A DNA stretch of 5,800 nucleotides from NCBI GenBank assembly GCA_902473545.1, contig CABRSG010000155.1:1-5800 (forward strand). Direction: 5' to 3'. Under the pieces are notes generated by a model. It was not told where the DNA came from. It made no database searches and saw only the letters and a program-made list of their open reading frames with translations. Shown piece by piece: positions 1 through 5,288 of this stretch. The translations under genes were made by a program, and so were the position numbers. Numbering within the stretch: position 1 is the stretch's first letter; each line of letters opens with the position of its first letter. This DNA comes from an uncultured Lachnospiraceae bacterium. Its GTDB lineage: Bacteria > Bacillota > Clostridia > Lachnospirales > Lachnospiraceae.

Positions 1-272
1 CCATAGGTGAAAGTATACAGCTTTTCAATGCCGTGAAGCTGGCGCCGGGAGAGTACTTCCTGTGCGACCTTGTAGGGCTTACCGTTTTCACGGACACGGG
101 AGAGGCGCTTGGCACGCTGACGGAGATCATCCGCACCGGAGCGAACGATGTTTACGTGGTAAAAACAAAAAATGAAAAAGAAGTCTTGATACCGAACATA
201 AAAGAATGTATTATAGAGGTATCGCTGGAAAAAAATACAATGACGGTTCATCTGCTGGAGGGGCTGCTGTGA
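1..272 (+). CDS. rimM: Ribosome maturation factor RimM, C-terminal part (5' truncated by window edge)
   Basis: The reading frame is open from the first full codon at position 3 and gives 89 residues. RimM binds ribosomal protein S19 and assists maturation of the 30S head and 16S rRNA in the cytoplasm. What remains is the PRC-barrel half. PGEYFLCDLVGL lies at visible residues 15-26, GANDVYVV at about 46-53, and a closing LIPNI...LLEGLL segment follows, all typical of RimM C-termini. The N-terminal RNA-binding-like domain is outside the window. An internal GTG at 33 is not the real start, because the frame continues upstream and the PRC domain would be cut. The stop TGA overlaps the GTG start of trmD by four bases, so translation of the two is probably coupled; rimM-trmD adjacency is widely conserved. 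The few residues before NAVKLAPGEYF look less typical than the rest, but they sit at the window edge and cannot be judged. Confidence 0.93.
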   Translation, partial: IGESIQLFNAVKLAPGEYFLCDLVGLTVFTDTGEALGTLTEIIRTGANDVYVVKTKNEKEVLIPNIKECIIEVSLEKNTMTVHLLEGLL

Positions 273-1003
273 AATTTCATGTACTGACGCTGTTTCCCGA
301 AATGATTGAAAACGGACTGCACACAAGCATTACGGGAAGGGCAATGGAAAAAGGGATTATTTCGCTGAATACGGTAAATATCCGCGATTTTGCGGGCAAT
401 AAGCACGGCAAGGTGGACGACTATCCGTACGGCGGAGGCGCCGGTATGGTGATGCAGGCGGAGCCGGTTTACAGCGCGCACAGATCCATCGAGGAGCAGG
501 CGGGAAGGAAAATCCGCACGATCTACCTCACGCCGCAGGGAAAGACCTTTCATCAGGAGATGGCGAAGGAGTTTTCCCGTGAGGAGGAGCTGATCTTTTT
601 GTGCGGGCACTATGAGGGTATCGACGAGCGTGTCCTGGAGGAGATCGTCACGGATTACGTGTCCATCGGCGATTATGTGCTGACCGGCGGAGAACTGCCC
701 GCCATGGTCATGATCGATACCATTTCCCGGCTTGTGGAGGGGGTATTAAATAACGAGGATTCCGCAGAGTTTGAATCCTTCCAGGATTCCCTGCTGGAAT
801 ATCCACAGTACAGCAGACCGGAGACGTGGCGCGGCAAAGCCGTTCCGCCTGTGCTCTTATCCGGGCATCATGCGAATGTGGAAAAATGGAGAAGGGAGCA
901 GTCTGTGCGGCGCACCGCCAGATGGCGTCCGGATCTGCTTAAGAGAGCAACGCTCACTGAAAAAGAAAAAGCTATGCTGAAAGGAGAAGGAAACGATGTT
1001 TGA
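269..1003 (+). CDS. trmD: tRNA (guanine-N1-)-methyltransferase TrmD
   Basis: TrmD uses S-adenosylmethionine to methylate N1 of G37 beside the anticodon, which prevents +1 frameshifting. I start it at GTG 269 because this gives the family N-terminus MKFHVLTLFPEM and follows a GGAGGGG ribosome binding site (257-263) at 5-base spacing. The frame stays open back to an ATG at 206, but those 21 residues are overprinted on rimM and unlike TrmD. The product is 244 aa, the usual length. Visible family motifs are YPYGGGAGMVM (52-62), the SPOUT trefoil-knot segments GHYEGIDER (113-121) and GDYVLTGGELP (134-144), Arg154, and FQDSLLEYPQYSRP (171-184). Asp173 in the last motif sits where the proposed general base lies. 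PPVLLSGHH and a basic C-terminal domain follow. The start overlaps the rimM stop and the end overlaps the next gene by 8 bases. Confidence 0.97.
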   Translation: MKFHVLTLFPEMIENGLHTSITGRAMEKGIISLNTVNIRDFAGNKHGKVDDYPYGGGAGMVMQAEPVYSAHRSIEEQAGRKIRTIYLTPQGKTFHQEMAKEFSREEELIFLCGHYEGIDERVLEEIVTDYVSIGDYVLTGGELPAMVMIDTISRLVEGVLNNEDSAEFESFQDSLLEYPQYSRPETWRGKAVPPVLLSGHHANVEKWRREQSVRRTARWRPDLLKRATLTEKEKAMLKGEGNDV

Positions 1004-1583
1004 AGATCTTGGAAAGAAGCTTGGGGACCTTGCGCAGAATATGGGAGACCTCGCACAGGTAATGGTAAAAAAGACCGGCGAGGTGGCGGAGATCGCAAGT
1101 CTGCGCACAAAGATCCTTGCAAAGAAGAAAAAAGCGGACGATGAGCTGATGGCGCTCGGTAAGGCATATTATGAGGCGCACAAGGACGCTGCCGATGAAT
1201 TTGCGGACAAAATTGTCGGCATCAACGACATCTACAATGAGATCGCCGCTCTGGAGGACGAGATCAAGGCGCTGAAGGAGAAGCTTCCGGAGGATGAGAA
1301 GAAATTCGCCGAGGAGATGGTACAGGATACCGAGGAGATCATCAACGAGGCAAAAAAAGCGGTGGCCGATGCAGCGGACGCGGTGAAGAGCGCGGTGGAC
1401 GAGGCGAAGGCATCGGCGGAAGAGAACGCAGAGGAAGCGAAAGAAGAGGAAACAGCAGCGGAAGAAGCAGAAGCTGGGGAGGAAGCTCCGGAAAAAGAGA
1501 CAGAAGCTGGCGGGGAGGCTCCGGCAGAAGAGGCGGCGGAAGCAGAAAAAGCTCCGGCAAAGGACGCCGCTGAGCAGATATAA
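996..1583 (+). CDS. Uncharacterised coiled-coil protein with Ala/Glu-rich acidic tail
   Basis: I do not recognise a named family. The 195-residue product starts at ATG 996, with AAGGAG at 981-986 upstream, inside the last codons of trmD, so it is probably coupled to trmD. Residues 1-24 form an amphipathic segment with a duplicated heptad (GDLAQNM GDLAQVM, 10-23). Residues 25-97 are Lys/Glu-rich with heptad-spaced Leu/Ile/Ala, as in a coiled coil, and resemble in style the N-terminal helices of small clostridial proteins that often end in a zinc ribbon. No Cys is present here, so there is no zinc ribbon. From about 116 on the chain is low complexity; in 131-195, 43 of 65 residues are Ala or Glu. 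There is only one Arg (37) and no aromatic residue after Phe104. No signal peptide or membrane segment is visible, so it is likely cytoplasmic. Frame integrity, the binding site and codon-consistent repeats support a real gene; its role is unknown. Confidence 0.8.
   Translation: MFEDLGKKLGDLAQNMGDLAQVMVKKTGEVAEIASLRTKILAKKKKADDELMALGKAYYEAHKDAADEFADKIVGINDIYNEIAALEDEIKALKEKLPEDEKKFAEEMVQDTEEIINEAKKAVADAADAVKSAVDEAKASAEENAEEAKEEETAAEEAEAGEEAPEKETEAGGEAPAEEAAEAEKAPAKDAAEQI
1023..1064 (+). repeat. Tandem 21-bp repeat encoding a duplicated heptad
   Basis: Two adjacent 21-base units encode GDLAQNM and GDLAQVM. They differ at third positions and in one codon, so the protein repeat is better preserved than the DNA. 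This suggests an old duplication kept for its heptad pattern. Confidence 0.75.
1470..1523 (+). repeat. Imperfect 33-bp-period repeat in the acidic tail
   Basis: The segments encoding EAGEEAP (1470-1490) and EAGGEAP (1503-1523) recur with an 11-codon period. A weaker echo (EKAPAK) follows near 1545-1562. This looks like slippage or duplication growth of a low-complexity tail. Confidence 0.6.
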
Positions 1584-1601
1584 GAAAAGCTGATTTTTTA
1601 C

Positions 1602-1630
1602 TTGCTTTTTCGCGTGCATCATGCTAGAAT
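1602..1630 (+). promoter_or_regulatory. Sigma-A-type extended -10 promoter for rplS
   Basis: A -35-like TTGCTT (1602-1607) is separated by exactly 17 bases from TAGAAT (1625-1630). A TG dinucleotide one base before the -10 (1622-1623) adds an extended -10 element. Transcription would be expected to begin near 1636-1638. It lies just after the stop of the preceding gene, in the only sizeable non-coding gap before rplS, so it gives L19 its own promoter. Confidence 0.75.
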
Positions 1631-1634
1631 AGTT

Positions 1635-1708
1635 TACGTTGTGAGAAAAAGAGATGGTCCTCTGTTACGTATGTATTATGAACATCCAAAAGAATAAGGA
1701 GGCACACA
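1635..1708 (+). promoter_or_regulatory. Candidate L19 (rplS) leader RNA
   Basis: The roughly 70-base 5' UTR of rplS can fold. TACGT (1635-1639) pairs with ACGTA (1667-1671), enclosing an inner hairpin AGAG (1650-1653)/CTCT (1660-1663) with a 6-base loop. An unpaired stretch leads to the ribosome binding site. Ribosomal-protein leaders upstream of rplS are known in low-GC Gram-positives (the L19 leader family), where L19 is thought to bind its own mRNA. The position is right and pairing is visible; membership of that family is inferred from location and not matched to a model. The stems are short, and the strand could fold otherwise, for example GAG 1643-1645 with CTC 1660-1662. Confidence 0.55.
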
Positions 1709-2056
1709 ATGCAGGAAATTATCAAAAACATCGAAGCAGCTCAGTTAAAAGCTGAGGTTCCGCAGTTTAATGTGGGAGACACCGTTCGCGTTTACGGTAA
1801 GATCAAAGAGGGAAACCGTGAGCGTATCCAGGTATTCGAGGGTACGGTTCTGAAGAAGCAGGGCGGAAGCAGCCGCGAGACCTTCACCGTAAGAAAGAAC
1901 TCCAACGGAGTCGGCGTGGAAAAGACATGGCCGCTGCACTCCCCGAACGTAGAAAAGGTAGAGGTTGTGAGACGCGGTAAAGTAAGACGTGCGAAACTGA
2001 ACTATCTGAGAAATCGTTCCGGTAAGAGCGCTAAGGTGAAAGAACTGGTGAAATAA
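1709..2056 (+). CDS. rplS: 50S ribosomal protein L19
   Basis: L19 is a structural protein of the large subunit located at the 30S-50S interface. The product has 115 residues, the usual length. The conserved features are the VGDTVRVYGKIKEG segment (22-35), ERIQVFEGTVL (38-48), the GVGVEKTWPLHSPN stretch (67-80), and the highly basic C-terminal signature KVRRAKLNYLRNRSGKSAK (91-109). A strong ribosome binding site TAAGGAGG (1695-1702) stands 6 bases before the ATG, as expected for a highly expressed gene. rplS has its own promoter and leader upstream and a strong terminator downstream. It can therefore be made in greater amounts than its neighbours trmD and lepB. Confidence 0.98.
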   Translation: MQEIIKNIEAAQLKAEVPQFNVGDTVRVYGKIKEGNRERIQVFEGTVLKKQGGSSRETFTVRKNSNGVGVEKTWPLHSPNVEKVEVVRRGKVRRAKLNYLRNRSGKSAKVKELVK

Positions 2057-2064
2057 AAAGCGGG

Positions 2065-2098
2065 AAGGGCTGTCTGACAGATGCGGACAGCCTTTTTT
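2065..2098 (+). terminator. Rho-independent terminator after rplS
   Basis: GGCTGTC (2068-2074) pairs perfectly with GACAGCC (2086-2092) around an 11-base loop, followed by six T residues (2093-2098). Adjacent A/G bases at 2065-2067 can extend the stem into the T run. It begins nine bases after the rplS stop, which is the standard form and position. Confidence 0.92.
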
Positions 2099-2106
2099 GT
2101 CATAAT
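2098..2106 (+). promoter_or_regulatory. Possible extended -10 element for the lepB-rbgA cluster
   Basis: TG at 2098-2099, one base, then CATAAT (2101-2106) fits an extended -10. Initiation would fall near 2113, leaving a short leader that contains the GGAGGG binding site of lepB. No convincing -35 exists at 16-18 bases; a near match CTGACA (2074-2079) is 21 bases away and lies inside the terminator stem-loop. A promoter here is plausible because the terminator just upstream would otherwise leave the cluster dependent on read-through. Confidence 0.3.
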
Positions 2107-2129
2107 ATATCTACATGCGGAGGGCAGTC

Positions 2130-2705
2130 ATGAGAAAAACAGGCAGAGGAAGCCGGAAACGGCAGAAGGAAAAAAGAACCTTGCGGGAGAAGATCAGCAG
2201 CGTGCTGCTGTGGATTTTTGAGATTGCCGTGGTCATCCTGTTTGCGTTTGTGCTTGTCTATTTTTTCGGACAGGCGCGCACAAATATCGGAAGCTCCATG
2301 GAGCTGACGCTTGCGGACGGCGACCGGGTGCTGCTTGACCGGCTATCCTACAGCGTCGGCAGCCCGAAGCGAAACGACATTATTGCCTTCAAGCCAAACG
2401 GAAGTTCCACCAGCCATACGCATATCAAACGTGTTATCGGGCTTCCGGGCGAGACGATCCAGATAATGGACGGCATTATTTATATTAATGGAAAGGTCTA
2501 TCTGGAAAAAGCGGATTATCCGCTGATGACCAACAGCGGGCTTGCCAGCGAACCGATCACGCTTGGCGTGAAGGATTATTTTGTGCTCGGCGACAACCGC
2601 AACGACAGCCGCTATGCGGATATCGGACTGGTAAATTTGGATTATATCGAGGGAAAGGTGTGGCTTCGAATAGCCCCAACCGATTCCTTCGGAAGAGTGG
2701 AATAA
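2130..2705 (+). CDS. lepB: Type I signal peptidase, first copy (divergent active-site boxes)
   Basis: Signal peptidase I is a membrane-anchored Ser/Lys protease that removes signal peptides from exported proteins on the outer face of the membrane. I choose ATG 2130 (191 aa) because GGAGGG (2119-2124) stands 5 bases before it; an ATG at 2115 would place that site inside the gene. A very basic cytoplasmic N-terminus (1-21) precedes one membrane segment (about 24-47). Ser56 in GSSMELTL is the expected nucleophile and Lys100 in IKRVIGLPGET the general base. GDRVLLDRLSY (64-74) and GDNRNDSRYADIG (154-166) are the other boxes. Two positions are odd: the usual SMxPTL Pro is Leu59, and the GDNRxxSxDSR box appears three residues shorter or rearranged. 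The frame is intact and ends normally, so it is probably a functional enzyme of a variant type. Confidence 0.9.
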   Translation: MRKTGRGSRKRQKEKRTLREKISSVLLWIFEIAVVILFAFVLVYFFGQARTNIGSSMELTLADGDRVLLDRLSYSVGSPKRNDIIAFKPNGSSTSHTHIKRVIGLPGETIQIMDGIIYINGKVYLEKADYPLMTNSGLASEPITLGVKDYFVLGDNRNDSRYADIGLVNLDYIEGKVWLRIAPTDSFGRVE

Positions 2706-2710
2706 AAGAT

Positions 2711-2728
2711 CTGCGCATTATCGTGCAG
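2711..2728 (+). other. Small hairpin upstream of the rbgA ribosome binding site
   Basis: CTGCGC (2711-2716) can pair with GTGCAG (2723-2728), six pairs with one G-U, around the loop ATTATC. It sits between the lepB stop and the AGAAAGG binding site of rbgA (2731-2737); a six-T run follows that site. The T run is too far from the stem for a standard terminator. It may affect mRNA processing or translation, or be chance. Confidence 0.35.
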
Positions 2729-2743
2729 TTAGAAAGGTTTTTT

Positions 2744-3586
2744 ATGAACGTTCAATGGTATCCTGGTCATATGACAAAGGCAAAGCGTATGATGCAGGAG
2801 GATATAAAGTTAATTGATGTGATCATCGAGCTGGTGGATGCGCGTGTACCGCAGTCGAGCCGCAACCCGGACATCAACGAGCTTGGAAAAAACAAGGCGC
2901 GCATTCTGCTGCTCAACAAGGCGGACCTTGCAGACGCTTCCGGCAGCGAGGCGTGGATGGAGCATTTCCGCGCACAGGGATATTATGCGGTAGCCCTGGA
3001 TTCCAGAAATAAAAACGGCATGAACGTGCTGACAAAGGTTCTGCAGGAGGCGTGCCGGGAAAAGACGGAGCGCGACCGCAGACGCGGCATTTTAAACCGA
3101 CCGGTTCGGGCGATGGTTGTCGGGATTCCCAATGTGGGCAAGTCTACCTTTATCAATACGTATGCCGGAAAAGCGTGTGCAAAGACCGGAAATAAACCGG
3201 GCGTTACCAAGGGAAAGCAGTGGATACGCTTAAACAAGAGCGTGGAGCTTCTGGATACGCCGGGGATCCTGTGGCCCAAATTTGAGGATCAGGCAGTAGG
3301 AATGCGGCTGGCGATGATCGGCTCTATCCGTGATGAGATTTTAAATACCGAGGAGCTTGCGCTGGAGCTGGTCGGCTTTTTGACGGCACATTATCCGGGC
3401 GTGCTCATGCAGCGCTATGAGTGCGCGGAAGAAAAGCTGCCGGTGGAGATTCTTGGCGAAATCGCAGGGGACCGCGGATGCATCCGCAAAGGAAGCGAGC
3501 TGGATTATGAAAAAGCATCGGCGATGATTCTGGATGATTTCCGCAGCGGAAAGCTTGGAAGAATCACCTTGGAGAAGCCTGCGTAA
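2744..3586 (+). CDS. rbgA: Ribosome biogenesis GTPase RbgA (YlqF)
   Basis: RbgA is a circularly permuted GTPase that acts late in 50S subunit assembly; in B. subtilis it is essential. ATG 2744 follows AGAAAGG (2731-2737) and gives MNVQWYPGHM, the normal family start. The open frame back to 2660 is overprinted on lepB. The product is 280 aa, close to the 282 of B. subtilis. His9 in WYPGHM matches the catalytic histidine described for RbgA. The permuted order is clear: G4 NKAD (58-61) comes before G1 GIPNVGKST (127-135), G2 Thr155 in GVTKG, and G3 DTPG (171-174). The C-terminal helical domain (about 185-280) has the YP..L..RY pattern of the RNA-binding part. It lies between two signal peptidase genes, 38 bases after the first and 37 before the second. 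Confidence 0.97.
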   Translation: MNVQWYPGHMTKAKRMMQEDIKLIDVIIELVDARVPQSSRNPDINELGKNKARILLLNKADLADASGSEAWMEHFRAQGYYAVALDSRNKNGMNVLTKVLQEACREKTERDRRRGILNRPVRAMVVGIPNVGKSTFINTYAGKACAKTGNKPGVTKGKQWIRLNKSVELLDTPGILWPKFEDQAVGMRLAMIGSIRDEILNTEELALELVGFLTAHYPGVLMQRYECAEEKLPVEILGEIAGDRGCIRKGSELDYEKASAMILDDFRSGKLGRITLEKPA

Positions 3587-3623
3587 GGGGAGGGCATCCG
3601 GGGATTAGTGCAGGAGGCAAAGG

Positions 3624-4223
3624 ATGAGGGGAGAAAAGACTTTGCCGGGCGGCCTGATAAGGTTTGTTGTATTGCTGGCAGTACTTCTTGCGCTGCCGTA
3701 TTTTCTGAAGGGAACGGTCGTAAACGGCGATTCTATGCTGCCGACGCTAAAGAACGGCGATCATCTGCTGATCGACAGATGGAGCTACCGGATCGGGAAA
3801 CCGCAGCGTTTTGACGTGGCGGTGTTTTCCTATCAGTATAAGCCAAACACTTATTACATCAAGCGCATTATCGGACTGCCCGGGGAAACTGTGCGCATCA
3901 GTGCGGAGGGTGTCATTTACGTCAATGGAAACGCATTGGTGGAGCACTACGGAAATGCGGCAATCGAGGATGGAGGACTCGCTGCCAACACGGTGACGCT
4001 TGGGGAAGATGAATATTTTGTACTTGGAGATAACCGCAATTCCAGCGTGGACAGCAGGGAGCCGGAGGTCGGCAATATCAGAGAGCGTGATATTGTCGGT
4101 AAAGGGTGGCTCTGTGTGCTGCCGCTGGAGAGATTTGGAGTGCTGGATTATGCAGAAAAAACTATCGGAAATGAAAGCAGAGTTGGAAGACGCCGGACGG
4201 GAGGAGCTGCCGCAGCTTCTTGA
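3624..4223 (+). CDS. lepB: Type I signal peptidase, second copy
   Basis: This is a second membrane-bound Ser/Lys signal peptidase. ATG 3624 follows AGGAGG (3612-3617) at 6 bases. The 199-residue product has a short cytoplasmic N-terminus, one membrane segment (about 11-28), and all classic boxes. SMLPTL contains the nucleophile Ser37, GDHLLIDRWSY spans 45-55, IKRIIGLPGET contains Lys80, and GDNRNSSVDSR spans 135-145. Unlike the first copy, these follow the Gram-positive consensus. The family core would end near GWLCVLPLERFGVLDY (161-176). A further tail of some 23 residues, ending RRRTGGAAAAS, lies mostly in the part that overlaps rnhB in another frame. That tail is probably shaped by rnhB coding needs and not by peptidase function. 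The two copies differ widely outside the catalytic boxes, so they are old paralogues and not a recent duplication. Confidence 0.95.
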   Translation: MRGEKTLPGGLIRFVVLLAVLLALPYFLKGTVVNGDSMLPTLKNGDHLLIDRWSYRIGKPQRFDVAVFSYQYKPNTYYIKRIIGLPGETVRISAEGVIYVNGNALVEHYGNAAIEDGGLAANTVTLGEDEYFVLGDNRNSSVDSREPEVGNIRERDIVGKGWLCVLPLERFGVLDYAEKTIGNESRVGRRRTGGAAAAS

Positions 4224-4929
4224 AGAGTTCGCGAAGGATGAGCGGGCAGGCGCTGCGGCGCTTGTGCAGCGTTTTCGCAGGAAGCTTGCGAAGGAAGAAA
4301 AAGAGGATGCGCGTCTCTATGAGATGCTTTCCTATGAACGGGAATATGAGAAATATCCGCATATCTGCGGGATAGATGAGGCAGGCAGAGGACCGCGGGC
4401 GGGTCCGGTGGTCGCCGGAGCAGTGATCCTGCCGAAGGGCTGCACCATCCGCTATTTAAATGATTCCAAGCAGCTCTCGGAGAAAATGCGTGAGCAGCTC
4501 TATGACGAGATCATGGAGAAAGCGGTGGCAGTCGGCGTCGGCATGGCGTCCCCTGCACGCATCGACGAGATTAATATTCTGCAGGCAACCTACGAGGCAA
4601 TGCGCGAAGCAATCGGGAAGCTCTCTGTAAAGCCGGATATCCTGCTCAACGACGCGGTGCGGATCCCGGACGTTGCGATAGCGCAGGTGCCGATCATAAA
4701 GGGCGACGCCAAAAGTCTCTCTATCGCGGCGGCGAGCGTGATTGCCAAGGTGACGAGGGATCGTCTGATGAAGGAGTACGATAAGATCATGCCCGAGTAC
4801 AGCTTTGCGTCACATAAGGGCTACGGCGCGGCGGTGCATATCGAGGCACTGCGAAAATACGGACCGTCGCCGATCCACCGGGCGACGTTTTTGAAAAATA
4901 TATGTGAACAAAGAGAGACAGATCTGTGA
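4150..4929 (+). CDS. rnhB: Ribonuclease HII
   Basis: RNase HII cleaves the RNA strand of RNA-DNA hybrids and removes ribonucleotides misincorporated in DNA. ATG 4150 (259 aa) is chosen because GGAG (4137-4140) lies 9 bases upstream. The resulting N-terminal helical region (1-68, with LVQRFRRKLAKEEKE and LSYERE) also matches the extension seen in B. subtilis RNase HII. Catalytic residues are visible: Asp76-Glu77 in GIDEAGRG, Asp168 in LLNDA, and Asp186 in IIKGDAKSLS. IAAASVIAKVTRDR (192-205) and the HKGYG segment near 222 complete the signature. Arg83 in GRGPRAGP replaces the Leu usual at that place. The gene overlaps the second lepB by 74 bases and its TGA overlaps the GTG of yraN. The open frame upstream of 4150 (back to 4000) is a shadow of lepB. 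Confidence 0.96.
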   Translation: MQKKLSEMKAELEDAGREELPQLLEEFAKDERAGAAALVQRFRRKLAKEEKEDARLYEMLSYEREYEKYPHICGIDEAGRGPRAGPVVAGAVILPKGCTIRYLNDSKQLSEKMREQLYDEIMEKAVAVGVGMASPARIDEINILQATYEAMREAIGKLSVKPDILLNDAVRIPDVAIAQVPIIKGDAKSLSIAAASVIAKVTRDRLMKEYDKIMPEYSFASHKGYGAAVHIEALRKYGPSPIHRATFLKNICEQRETDL

Positions 4930-5276
4930 ACAAACGAGCGATTGGAACCGCTTATGAGAAGCTTGCCGCCGCATATCTTGAGCAGCACGGCATGAAGATT
5001 TTAGAATACAATTACCGCCTGCGCAGCGGGGAGATCGATCTGATCGCCCGCGACGGCAGATATCTGGTGTTTGTGGAGGTCAAATTTCGGGCAGATGACC
5101 TCCAGGGCACACCGCTGGAGGCGGTGGATGCGCGCAAGCAGAGAACGATTATCCGCACGGCGCAGCAGTATCTGCTGCGGCATGGATACGGAATGGAAAC
5201 GCCGTGCCGCTTTGATGTGGTCGGTATTTGCAAAGAAGTGATCACACATATAGAAAATGCGTTCTGGGGAAACTGA
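4926..5276 (+). CDS. yraN: YraN/UPF0102 family endonuclease-like protein
   Basis: The 116-residue product belongs to UPF0102, small proteins with a PD-(D/E)xK nuclease-like fold that often sit beside rnhB; the cellular role is not settled. GTG 4926 overlaps the rnhB stop as GTGA, so translation is probably coupled; a weak AGAGAG near 4912-4917 lies upstream. Motifs are IGTAYEKLAAAYLEQHG (6-22), RSGEIDLIARDG (33-44) with Glu36 and Asp38, and LVFVEVKFR (47-55) with Glu51 and Lys53, which together form the putative nuclease core. A C-terminal RFDVVGI segment (95-101) is also typical. The length is usual for the family and no key residue is missing. Confidence 0.94.
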   Translation: MNKRAIGTAYEKLAAAYLEQHGMKILEYNYRLRSGEIDLIARDGRYLVFVEVKFRADDLQGTPLEAVDARKQRTIIRTAQQYLLRHGYGMETPCRFDVVGICKEVITHIENAFWGN

Positions 5277-5288
5277 GAGGAAATCGGG

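Noticed and set aside
206..268. Upstream in-frame extension of trmD to ATG 206
   Set aside because: The extra residues overprint rimM and are not TrmD-like; GTG 269 has a strong binding site and gives the normal N-terminus.
1585..1609. AAAAGC...GCTTTT pairing as a terminator of the trmD transcript
   Set aside because: The stem is six mostly A-T pairs with a 13-base loop and overlaps the rplS -35 element, so it is too weak to call.
972..1622. Long antisense open frame (216 codons) across the unknown gene
   Set aside because: Its Leu/Arg/Phe/Ser-rich low-complexity product is the mirror of the purine-rich sense strand. The sense frame has a binding site, trmD coupling and coherent helical composition.
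2660..2743. Upstream extension of rbgA into lepB
   Set aside because: ATG 2744 gives the canonical MNVQWYPGHM start with a binding site; the extension is a shadow of lepB.
3608..3814. Short GTG-started frame at the beginning of the second lepB
   Set aside because: Its start precedes the AGGAGG site that serves lepB, and its sequence is an out-of-frame reading of the signal peptidase N-terminus.
4000..4149. Upstream extension of rnhB across lepB
   Set aside because: The residues are an out-of-frame copy of the lepB GDNR region, and the product would be too long for RNase HII.
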